The notes under the pieces are model-generated. The model saw nothing but the letters and a program-made list of their open reading frames with translations, searched no databases and was not told where the DNA came from. A program made the translations under genes and the position numbers. A DNA stretch of 64,000 nt from Physella acuta. Lineage: Eukaryota; Mollusca; Gastropoda; Physidae. The DNA lies in contig NW_026732360.1 of the NCBI RefSeq assembly GCF_028476545.1, positions 37,501-101,500 on the forward strand. Direction: 5' to 3'. Numbering within the stretch: position 1 is the stretch's first letter; the number at the start of each line of letters is the position of its first letter. Positions 1 through 9,800 of the stretch are shown here, one piece after another.

Positions 1-222
1 TCTGGTTTTTTATAATAACTTTTGGTTCCATATTTATTATTTTGTAAAATAAATTTTATATTATTGTTAAAGCTTTTTTTGTTTCCATTATTTAGACTAA
101 GGTTAGGTTATTAACCAGTCTGGGTTTATCCGGGCTTGCACTGAACGGACAGTAGTTAGGTAGATAAACCTAGAAGGGTAGATTATAGGTATCCCCCCCC
201 TAGCAGGGCTTACATATATATA
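1..222 (+). repeat. Dispersed repeat copy, Helitron-like family
   Basis: This segment matches 20145-20387 in order: a 'TTTTGGTTCCATATTT' block, 'GACTAAGGTTAGG', a 'TGCACTGA..GGACAG' block, 'GAAGGGTAGAT', then a C-run and 'GCAGGGCTTACA'. The copy at 20 kb ends in a small hairpin followed by CTAG-T, as Helitrons do. This copy runs into a TA microsatellite before that terminus. Its left end is outside the window. Confidence 0.6.
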
Positions 223-227
223 GACGG

Positions 228-321
<94 letters not shown>

Positions 322-348
322 ATATATATTTATATTTATATATATATA

Positions 349-393
<45 letters not shown>

Positions 394-524
394 ATATATG
401 CGTGTGTGTGTGGTTACGTGTTTGTGTATGCGTGTGTGTGTTTGTGTGTGTGTTTGTGTATGTGTATGTGTGTTTGTGTGTGTGTTTGTGTATGTGTATG
501 TGTATTTTTATGTGTATGTGTATG
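223..524. repeat. (TA)n then (TG/GTATGT)n compound microsatellite
   Basis: Near-pure TA to about 400 with TTTA interruptions, then TGTGTG/TATGTG to 524. The LTR element inserted in the TG part: its GTATG target duplication lies at 520-524 and 5544-5548, and the same microsatellite resumes at 5544. Confidence 0.9.
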
Positions 525-926
525 TGTTATGATGCATGTTTGACTGAGGAAATGGTGCGCAGGATTGATGGTGCGGCCTTCTATTGAACGAGTGAATGTG
601 TGACGAGATACGAAAGATAGTGACGTTTTAGGTTAGAGAGTTGGTTGCTATGAGTTTATGTGTGAGCAGTTGAATCCTTAACGTCGGTGTGGAAGGACGT
701 GTGTTGTTGTAGATACGAGATTAAAAGATCTGTACACGGATTACTTGGTTCCTCTTATCTCTGAGCGTTGTAGACTCGTTTGAATGTGACATAACCTAGT
801 GGTTATCAAGGTGTAATACTCTCTCCCTGGTATTGGAGACGAGTGAAATGGTAGCTGGCTGAATCAAATAAATAAACCCTCTCACTGCACTGCAACATAA
901 CCGTAACATGGTGAACCAGTATAACA
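525..926 (+). repeat. 5' LTR of the gag-only element
   Basis: Begins TGTTATGATGC and ends ATAACA. It matches 5141-5543 almost base for base. An AATAAA-like polyA signal ('aaataaataaaccc') lies near 870. Confidence 0.92.
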
Positions 927-945
927 TGGTGGAGTTAGCCAAACA
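927..945 (+). other. Candidate primer-binding site
   Basis: The bases directly after the 5' LTR begin TGGTGGAGTTAGCC. TGG is expected opposite a tRNA 3' CCA end. I cannot name the tRNA. Confidence 0.45.
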
Positions 946-1619
946 ACGATATATATAGCCAACGACCGTCCTATGAAGACTCTGTTTGTCTGGAAATCCG
1001 ACTGGAAAGAAGAATCTATTCTGAAGTTACCCGTGTTGTGAGAACCGGTGGAAATATATAGGAACAAGATAATCATCGATATAGATCTACGTCGTTTCAG
1101 TACAGCACAATTTAACTACGAACATTTCTGATTGTTCACCGTTAGCTGAATACTCCGATGACCTCCAGTCAGCTGTGTCAGCGCAACCTTGACCGTGAAC
1201 CGTTTAAAACATGGCGGCGGCAGGAAGAAACTAAAGTGATGTGTGTATAAACATTGATTCTGTATCAAGTATCAACGTCAATTACTTCATTTGTGGAAGA
1301 TAACGAGAAGACCTGTGTGTCTGGACTTATTTAACAAATCAAGGGGATCTGTGTTGTATACCGGGACGTATTGGACAAGTCAAAGTCAAGGGGACCTGTG
1401 TTTCAAGTTTCAAGACGTGTTGTACAAGTACAAGCAAGACTGCTGCAAGGGGATCTGTGTGTCGGGACCTGGATCTGTGTGAATTCGTTTTTTAAGATAA
1501 GTGCCACCATTTTCTAACTATTTAGAGTACATCTGTGGGGTGTTTTACCACATTGTTGTTTCAGCTATCATATATAATATTATTTATATATTAGTTGTAT
1601 AATTGTATACGTTAGGAAT

Positions 1620-1970
1620 CAGTGGCGGAACTAGAAAAATAGGGCCACCCCGCAAAAAAATTCTTTTGGCCCCCATATGTCAGAGGCGTAGCGACCCTTC
1701 CCGTCCACCAGGGACAAACATTCGATTAGCACCCCCCCCCCCCACAAACTTTCGATTTGCACCCCCCCCCCTTCAAACTTTCGATTTGCACCCCCCCCCC
1801 TCAAACTTTCGATTTGCACCCCCCTCCTCAAACTTTTGATTTGCACCCCCCCCTCAAACTTTCGATTTGCACCCCCCATCAATCTTTCGATTTGCACCCC
1901 CCTCCTCAAACTTTCGATTTGCACCCCCCCCCTCAAACTTTCGATTTGCACCCCCCTTGCTACACCTCTA

Positions 1971-2030
<60 letters not shown>

Positions 2031-2116
2031 TAAGGTCGGTCGGATGTGGGCCCCTAAACTACCCCGGCCCCCCCCCCCGCACTGCGGGGTCTGGCGGCAC
2101 TGTAGTTCCTCCCCTG
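1620..2116 (+). mobile_element. hAT non-autonomous element (copy 1) in LTR-element leader
   Basis: Terminal inverted repeats CAGTGGCGGAACTAG / TAGTTCCTCCCCTG are flanked by a perfect 8-bp duplication TTAGGAAT (1612-1619 and 2117-2124). The right end carries the family signature 'GGGCCCCTAAAC', a C-run, then 'TCTGGCGGCACTGTAG'. A (TA)n tract lies at 1972-2024. A smaller hAT is nested at 1681-1970. Other copies are at 6186-13113 (-), 33402-35700 and 41475-43390. Confidence 0.93.
1681..1970 (+). mobile_element. Small hAT nested in hAT copy 1, carrying a minisatellite
   Basis: Ends CAGAGGCGTAGCGA / TTGCTACACCTCTA are imperfect inverted repeats flanked by an 8-bp duplication with one mismatch, CCATATGT / CCATATAT. 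The body is about ten units of a ~24-bp repeat containing 'CAAACTTTCGATTTGCACC', which gives spurious proline-rich reading frames. The same unit is inside the unrelated hAT at 26315-26636. Confidence 0.8.
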
Positions 2117-2362
2117 TTAGGAATTGGATCTAGAATAGATCTGGATTCTGTGGTTAATCACAGTTAGTGAATTTAATAGTGATCTGGCTAATAGATCTAA
2201 ATATTCTAAATTGAAGGGTCATATATTGTGTCATATAAATATTAAATTAGAGTGTTGTGCGTAAGAAGGTGATTTGGTCACTTCTTAAACAGGTGAATCT
2301 GGGGCTTGGATCTAGCTAGATTGATTTGAATCTATTGGTGGATACTTTTTGTTGGATCTAGA

Positions 2363-4183
2363 ATGGACACAGAAGAAATTAGGAAAATGTATAAGTTAGG
2401 ACAGAGTCTGGAATATAAGGGTGAAGATTTAGAGAACTGGGTAACAAGGCAAATGAAACTAGTAGAGGAGACAGCTAGTAGGGCCTATAAATGTGAAATA
2501 GCTAAACAGGAATTAGATATAGAGAAAGTTAGGATTGAGGCTAATGAACAAGCTAGAATAGAGATAGAAAAGGTAAAGTTGGAATATGAAGCAAAATTGG
2601 AACAGGCTAAAGTAGATAATGTGTGCAAGCAAGTAACTAAGGAGGTTAGAAATTATGAAAGTAACATTTTAGGGAAGATTCCAAAATTTGATGAGTGCAA
2701 GGACAACCTTGACTCATACATAAGGAGATTTGAAACGATAGCACGAACCACCAATGTTCATGAGTCACAGTGGGGGACACAGTTATTGGTATTGATAGGA
2801 GGTAAGGGATTGGATGCATGCCAGGGTTTAACAGAAGTTGAGATGAAAGACTATAGAACTCTCAAAAGGACTTTGTTAGAATATTACCACCTAACAGAAG
2901 AAGCCTACAGAGTAAAATTTCAGGAATTATTACCAGAAAACACAGAGGATTTCAAAATCTTTTCAAATAATATTAGAACAAGTTTTGACAAATGGTATGA
3001 TGCTTCGGGGTTAGATTTGACAGTGGAAAATTTGAAAGAATTTATTCTAGTCAACAAGGTTTTGACCTCAGTCCATAAAGATTTATTTGGTTATCTCCAA
3101 GAAAGGAAACCCAGAACCTTAGCTGCATGTACTGACCTATGTCAAAAATATCAGGCTGCCCATCCAAATAAAACCATTTGGAAAGAGACAGAATATGGTC
3201 ATATGTTTTTAGCTCAGGGAATAGAAAGAAATTATAGTAAAATGGTAGACAACAAGAATATCAGAAGGAATAATGCAAGTCCAAATATAGTTTCCCAGGG
3301 ATCATATAATTGTTATAATTGTCAAAATGCAGGCCATTTAGGGAGAAATTGTCCTGATAGGGTTAGAGTTAGGGATGAGGTAGGAACTAGACCACAAATT
3401 AGATGTTTTGGTTGTAATAGGTCTGGGCATATGAGAAAAGATTGTAGAGAATTCCAAGGGTCAGGGAGAAATAGTTATAATCAAGATCAGGATAGTGTAT
3501 ACATAGCAGTGTTAAATAAAAATTGTCAGGGGATGAACACTTTCAAAGCTTCAGTGAATAGGATGAACGCAGTGACAATCAGGGATACTGGTGCCTCCAT
3601 TATTGCTGTTAGAGATAAATTTGTTAAACCCCATCAGTACACTAATAAAATGAAGCGTGTAAATGTGTTTGGAGGTAGGAGCTATAGTTGGCCTGTGGCT
3701 AGAGTTTTTGTCAGATCAAAAGAGATTACCGGATATGTAGATGCTGTGGTTTTTAAGAAAGGACCGTATGACTTGATAATAGGAAATGTTCCTGGGGTAA
3801 GAGATTATAATGAAAGTAGTAAGGTCCAGAACTTAGAAAACAAAATCAGCATCCTTGAAAAGGAAATAGGAAAACTTGTAAATAAAGTACAGGAGTTGAC
3901 CAGTTTAATAAAGTATGATGGCTCTGACAAGGCAGATAGAACAAAGGTAAATATAGGAGATAGGAATCAGAATAGAAATAGAAACAGAAAATGGTGTAAG
4001 AAAGATGATACAGAACAAAGCAAGGCACAATGTTTTATGGCTAGTGATGGGGATGAGGAATTGAATGACTTACAGTGTGCTCTAGTGACTTCTGCTGAAG
4101 GAAATGAGACTATAAAAATTAATGATCCAAATTGTGTTTGGGCTGACATATTTAGAGCGAATTTGCCTGATGCTAGTGATTGA
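2363..4183 (+). CDS. gag: Gag polyprotein with protease-like motif (LTR element)
   Basis: An open 606-residue frame. Residues ~25-90 are charged and probably coiled coil. The middle is a retroviral-type capsid region with 'YLQERKPRT' and 'YQAAHP', matched by 'FLSERKVRT' and 'YKDAHP' in the GMR1-like element. Two CCHC zinc knuckles start near residues 317 (CYNCQNAGHLGRNC) and 348 (CFGCNRSGHMRKDC). A retropepsin-type active site, DTGAS, is at about residue 408, followed by 'DLIIGN'. The expected product is a nucleic-acid-binding particle protein. The frame ends without entering pol. Old-virus-type gene; gag looks whole, pol is absent. Confidence 0.88.
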   Translation: MDTEEIRKMYKLGQSLEYKGEDLENWVTRQMKLVEETASRAYKCEIAKQELDIEKVRIEANEQARIEIEKVKLEYEAKLEQAKVDNVCKQVTKEVRNYESNILGKIPKFDECKDNLDSYIRRFETIARTTNVHESQWGTQLLVLIGGKGLDACQGLTEVEMKDYRTLKRTLLEYYHLTEEAYRVKFQELLPENTEDFKIFSNNIRTSFDKWYDASGLDLTVENLKEFILVNKVLTSVHKDLFGYLQERKPRTLAACTDLCQKYQAAHPNKTIWKETEYGHMFLAQGIERNYSKMVDNKNIRRNNASPNIVSQGSYNCYNCQNAGHLGRNCPDRVRVRDEVGTRPQIRCFGCNRSGHMRKDCREFQGSGRNSYNQDQDSVYIAVLNKNCQGMNTFKASVNRMNAVTIRDTGASIIAVRDKFVKPHQYTNKMKRVNVFGGRSYSWPVARVFVRSKEITGYVDAVVFKKGPYDLIIGNVPGVRDYNESSKVQNLENKISILEKEIGKLVNKVQELTSLIKYDGSDKADRTKVNIGDRNQNRNRNRKWCKKDDTEQSKAQCFMASDGDEELNDLQCALVTSAEGNETIKINDPNCVWADIFRANLPDASD

Positions 4184-5125
4184 ATTAAAAAAAAAACTGA
4201 GGTAATTGTCAAAGAAAATACTGTAGTGTAAGATATGATATATATATAGACATGTTGATATGTTGATGTGCTTGGTTGATAGTACTCTGAGTTTTGGTTG
4301 ATTAATACATGACGATGTGGGTTGATGAAGCTTTGTTGTTGTTCTAGAGATATTATAATTATGATAATGATAAGTAATAATATGATAAGTTCTTTTTGTT
4401 GTTGCATGATGATTACACTAATGTTATGAACTAATGATGTCTATAGTCATTTGATGGGGTTTGATTGCTTATGATATGTGTTGATGTGATTATGTTTACT
4501 TCTCTAGGTTGACGAGAAACTTAAGTTACCTGATCCATGATGTGGAAATATTTTGTTGTACTATAATGATTTACTTAATTGATTATTTTTCTAGGTTGAG
4601 AGAAGTTTTATGCTGAGTTAATATGGTTATATCATGTGTTAATAGGACTTTATTACAGGAGCTGAGGGATCCAGCACCCTGTTGATTAAGCTAGTTGCAT
4701 TTATATTGTATGTAAAGATGGGAACAACCACAGATGTCCACTAAATGGTGGCACTGGGGGCTCTGTTCGCCATCACAAGTTGTATTGGTCTAAACTAATG
4801 GGATGTTGGGTATAATTTTTCTTTTATAGCTACTGGTGTGAAGAGATGGACATTACTGATGATGATGATGAGAAGTGTGTGAAAACCCAAGAATTCTTAT
4901 CTGAGGGAGATATTCCAAGAGAAATTATTAATTGAATGCGAGCGATTAAAATAAAATTGTGTGGGAGTAAAATTACGATGTAATAATTAAGACTTGGAAA
5001 TATAATGAATCTTCATGTATAGCACCTAGTTGATATTGTTAGGTTAAAAGTATGGTGGAGATGATATGTTGGTAGACATATGTTGAATTTATGGAATTGT
5101 TTGAAGCTAATGGGATTAGCTTAAA
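4184..5125 (+). other. Non-coding 3' internal region of the LTR element
   Basis: About 940 bp between gag and the polypurine tract, AT-rich, with no recognisable pol domain on either strand. Confidence 0.6.
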
Positions 5126-5140
5126 TGGAGAGGGGGGTAA
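5126..5140 (+). other. Polypurine tract of the LTR element
   Basis: TGGAGAGGGGGGTAA lies directly before the TG of the 3' LTR, the usual plus-strand primer position. Confidence 0.8.
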
Positions 5141-5543
5141 TGTTATGATGCATGTTTGACTGGGGAAATGGTGCGCAGGATTGATGGTGCGGCCTTCTAT
5201 TGAACGAGTGAATGTGTGACGAGATGCGAAAGATAGTGACGTTTTAGGTTAGAGAGTTGGTTGCTATGAGTTTATGTGTGAGCAGTTGAATCCTTATCGT
5301 CGGTGTGGAAGGACGTGTGTTGTTGTAGATACGAGATTAAAAGATCTGTACACGGATTACTTGATTCCTCTTATCTCTGAGCGTTGTAGACTCGTTTGAA
5401 TGTGACATAACCTAGTGGTTATCAAGGTGTAATACTCTCTCCCTGGTATTGGAGACGAGTGAAATGGTAGCTGGCTGAATCAAATAAATAAACCCTCTCA
5501 CTGCACTGCAACATAACCGTAACATGGGGAAGCAGTTATAACA
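5141..5543 (+). repeat. 3' LTR of the gag-only element
   Basis: Starts TGTTATGATGC and ends TTATAACA. It is followed by the target duplication GTATG. Confidence 0.92.
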
Positions 5544-5818
5544 GTATGTGTATGGTTATGTGTATGGTTATGTGTATGTGTATGGTTATGTGTATGTTTA
5601 TGTGCATGTGCATGTGCAAAATGCATGTGCCTGTGCATGTGCCTGTGCCTGTGCATATGCATGCGCATGTTTTTGTGTATGTGTATGTGTACGTGTGTGT
5701 GTATGTATGTGTATGTGTACGTGTGTATGTATGTGTATGTGTATGTGACATATACGCCTCAAGTTGAAGCCGGTTTACCGGCTTGGCGGGCTCAAAGGGT
5801 TTATATATCTTATATTTT

Positions 5819-5899
<81 letters not shown>

Positions 5900-5905
5900 T
5901 ATTAT
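5544..5905. repeat. TG/TATG-rich microsatellite then (TA)n
   Basis: 5544-5750 is variable TGTATG/TGCATG repeat, continuous with 400-524 across the LTR insertion. 5825-5905 is (TA)n ending just before the splice acceptor of the next exon. Reading frames here are repeat translations. Confidence 0.85.
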
Positions 5906-5916
5906 TTTTTTTAAAG

Positions 5917-6083
5917 ATGTATTTGAGATCTCTGAGCTAGCACCAGCCAGATATTGTGCTCATGGATATCAGGCTGGCCAAGATAATCCTCAGTATACTT
6001 TTAAAGCCAACTTTACAGGCGCCTATTCACAGTTTTTTGGCGGTTCTTACCAACTACACTACGTGCTTTCTAGCGTTGGAAGC
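5917..6083 (+). CDS. Exon (first visible) of the cysteine-rich gene
   Basis: The acceptor is a T-rich stretch ending AAAG before 5917, and the donor is AGC/GTAAGA. It reads [18 protein letters not shown] at its start and ends in phase 0. The acceptor abuts a (TA)n array. Confidence 0.7.
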
Positions 6084-6774
6084 GTAAGATTTCTTATTAT
6101 CTATGTTGGGTCATTTATGATAACCTGGTATGGATAAAAGTAATTATAAATTACAACTTAGAAAAAAATCTTTACGTGTATTTTTCAGGGGCGGAACTAC
6201 AGTGCCGCCAGACCCCGCAATGCGGGGGGGGGCACGCTGTTTAGGGGGCCCACAGCCGCCCATTATCATTTTATGATTAAAAAAATAACTATCTTGCATT
6301 TCTGACCTGATGCCTGATGGTTGTTTTGAAAAAGAATACCTAAGCTGCGGTTGGATTATCTTTATTTTATTGACACCATCCCACGCTCTTGTATATTCTT
6401 TTTCCTACAATCAAACGCACGCTGTTGTCGGCAAAATTCTTTTGAAAAACCGTCCATTCCTCGAGAGTCCGCTAGATATTAAGACGACTTTTTGAGATTA
6501 TCCCACATTCGGTACTGATGGATAAAAATACATCGGAGCTTTGTTGGCCCTTTTAAGTTCCTTTCTCAAACCTCCCCTCCCGCTCTTAGCCTTACAATGA
6601 GCTAATAGATAGCGCCTCAACAACTAAGCTGGCTCGTATCGGTGATGGTATGGACAAACTAGCGCCCCAACAACTAAGATCCAAGAAATAAAGTGCCGAT
6701 ATTGTTTACGTTTAATAACCATTGTTCTAGAAAACAAGGCAATCGTCTAAAATAAAAACACGATTAATAACGTG

Positions 6775-6854
<80 letters not shown>

Positions 6855-9800
6855 ATATATATATACATATATATATACACGTTATTAATCGTGTTTTTAT
6901 TTTATATATATTAGTTTCGCCACTGGATTCTTAATAGTGGTTTTGTAAAAAAAAGAATATACACATGAGCTGTAGTGTGAAAGATAGGCAAACGTTCAAA
7001 CCACTTTGTCACAACCTTTTTGTGTGACTGGGTTCACGATATAAACTTGTCACAGGCCTTTCTCCTACCTTTTATATTACACATGTAAAATAAAAAGACA
7101 AGCCTTCTTTTGCCGTTTTTTATATTTATTTTGTTTCCACACAGGCTGCATGTCCACTTAAGATACTCGATATTCTTGCCTCCTTTTTTTCACTTCCTCC
7201 TTTCGCGCATGCGCACAGCCACTGTCTCCCTGATGCAATACATACACACTCCTCACATTCATTCAATAAACATTTAACTGTTATATGCCCTTTCTCCCCT
7301 TTAAAAAATTAATTCATTAATTTTTTCTTATATACATCACATTCACTATAATATCCTCATTATACAAATAACTGTTAAATGAAAATCATATTGAAAAAGA
7401 AACTTGCTAATGAAAATCCTAAATTATTTTATATGTGCACTTACCAATTAAAACAATGATATACTTAAAATACATGGCAAAATGCAAAGTTTCACTTATC
7501 TAATAAGTATCGCCATTAAGGAAATTGTAACTAAGGTAACCCTTCTTAGTTTAGTAAGAACAAATGACTCTAACTAAGGAACATCTCCTCTTAGTGAAAC
7601 AAACAAAAGAAATCATTAAACCTCACTAAGGAATATTGCCTCTTAGTGTATCTCAAAATAAAGCTAACTAAGAAAAACTCTCTTTTAGTAGAACAAAATT
7701 ATAGCTATGCAATAGCTCACTTAAGCAAATCGTATCCTTGATTTCCCTACTTCACTGGCTGAGGTAAACTCCTCATCATAAATATAATTACCACATCTGT
7801 CATGTCATACTGCCATAATCATGTTCATTACTTAACAAGATATACACTATACATACAAATCACAAAATACAATAAAATGTATGTTCATTTTCATTACTAA
7901 ATTAAAATAGTGGTAAACCATATTTATACAAGTCATATTATGACTTATTCCTATCTTGCTCACATTTTTAAAATGTTAATGTTCTCTGGAAGTACACAAC
8001 ACATACTACATTATTCAAAATTTCCTTATAAGAATTGGCTGATATGTCTCAGGTCATTATTTTCTTTAGTCAGTTCCATGTTTGTTTTTTCATCTTCAAT
8101 CTGTCTTGACAAAAAAATTCATAAAAAACGTTTTAATAACAAGCTTTTATGTAATGATGCACTAAAAAGTAGAAAATAAATTATAGACTACTATTTAAAT
8201 AACTATAAAGAAAAGCGTGGGTCACTTTAGTATCTATTGGATACCTTTACTAATGTTAAGGAAGACACCCACGCTTTTCTTTATAGTTATTTAAATAGTA
8301 GTCTATAATTTATTTTCTACTTTTTAGTGCATTATTACATAAATGCTTGTTATTAAAACGTTTTTTATGAATTTTTTTTCAGTACTTTACATATTTTATT
8401 TACAATAGAGTTACATGACTAAAAACCATTGCGCGCCTACTGAACATCACGTTCAGTAGGCGCGCAATGGTTTTTGAACGCAGCCATTACGTGATGGAGC
8501 AGCTATTGAAGGTGATGACGCGTGTGGTGTGGTTGGCTAGACATGCCTACTAATTCGGTCCAAGTTTTATTTAATTCATAACAAATTAATTAGGCATCAA
8601 ATTAAGTCAAATTTAGTTTCAGATTGCATTGTCTTCATGTCTTGACCAACGTGCCAACTGTGAATCGTATCGGTCAAGTAGAACTGTCCGAATTTTCACT
8701 CCTGCGTTTCTATCTAGACAGACTGACGACAGACTGTCGACAGACAGAGGAAGTGAGTTAAATAAAAGCTTGTAAAAAAATAGCTAGTGTATTGTGATGT
8801 CCCTTTACAGTTTTTATCTCAAACTTGAAATCTAGTAAAATCAGTGCCCATCTATTTATTTTGCTATTCATTATCATTTTCTTATTTTATTGTGATCAAT
8901 GGCTTGTGATCTATTCTGAGAGTAAAGTGTCTTCCCAATAAATACTTCTGTAATTTACTCAATGTTCATACAATTGCTAGGCACTCTTTCTCAATCACTG
9001 CATATCTTTGTTCTGTTGGTGATAATGCCTTGCTGAGGTATTGTACTGGGTACAGTTTATTGCCCTTTTCTTGCATTAAGCAGGCTCCTAATGCTACATT
9101 TGATGCATCAGTAAAAAGAGTGAAATGCTTACTAAAATCTGGTGACATTTGTACCTTGTCACTCATGAATTCAGCCTTTATTTTATTTAAGGCACTTTTA
9201 CATTCCTGTGCCCATACTAGTTTAACTTTGTAGTTAGTTCAGCATATTTATCCACAAAAATATTATAAAAATTGCATAGTCCCAACAATGCTTTCACTTC
9301 TTTCTTTGTAGTAGGGGTTTTGATATTTAATATTTTGTCCTTATTTCCTTCAGTAGGTCTAATTTCTTTATTTCCAACCTTAAATCCTAGGAATTCTACT
9401 GTATCTACTCCCACATGCAGTTTCTCTGGTGCTATGGTAACCCCATGTTTTCTAAGTCTTTGCAGTAGTTCTTTTAGTGTTTCTATGTGCTCTGCCCATG
9501 TGTTATTATGTATGCATATATCATCAACAAAAAAGACCAGGTTTTTCATTCCCTCAGTCATTTTATTCATGAATTTTTGGAACGTGGCGGTACTGTTCAC
9601 AAGTCCGAATGGCATCACCTTCCATTGACATAGACTTTTGCTAGATGTAAAGGCAGTATATTGCCTTGACTCCTTTTCCAGTCCTATTTGCCAGAAGCCT
9701 CTGTTCAAATCACAAGTGGTGAAAATTGAGGATTTACAAATAGGTTCCAAAGTGTCTTTAGGATCATTCATGGGTTCAGCATCTATCTTGGTCCTTTTAT

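Larger units (their letters stand above)
525..5543 (+). mobile_element. Gag-only LTR retrotransposon, Ty3/gypsy type
   Basis: Two direct LTRs of about 402 bp (525-926 and 5141-5543), each TG...CA, are flanked by a perfect 5-bp duplication GTATG. A candidate primer-binding site follows the 5' LTR and a purine tract precedes the 3' LTR. The internal region has one long open frame (gag plus a protease-like motif). I see no reverse transcriptase, RNase H or integrase, so the element is non-autonomous. The LTRs differ at roughly 6-7 positions (under 2%), which suggests a recent insertion. A hAT (1620-2116) is nested in the leader. Gag and protease motifs resemble those of the GMR1-like element at 7.0-12.65 kb, a plausible relative of its helper. 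Confidence 0.9.

Noticed and set aside
402-587. Cys/Val-rich 61-codon frame at the left edge
   Set aside because: Translation of the TG microsatellite running into the LTR.
6905-6925. hAT-like terminus 'TAGTTTCGCCACTG'
   Set aside because: The flanking bases GATTCTTA have no partner and the true right end, by duplication, is at 13113.
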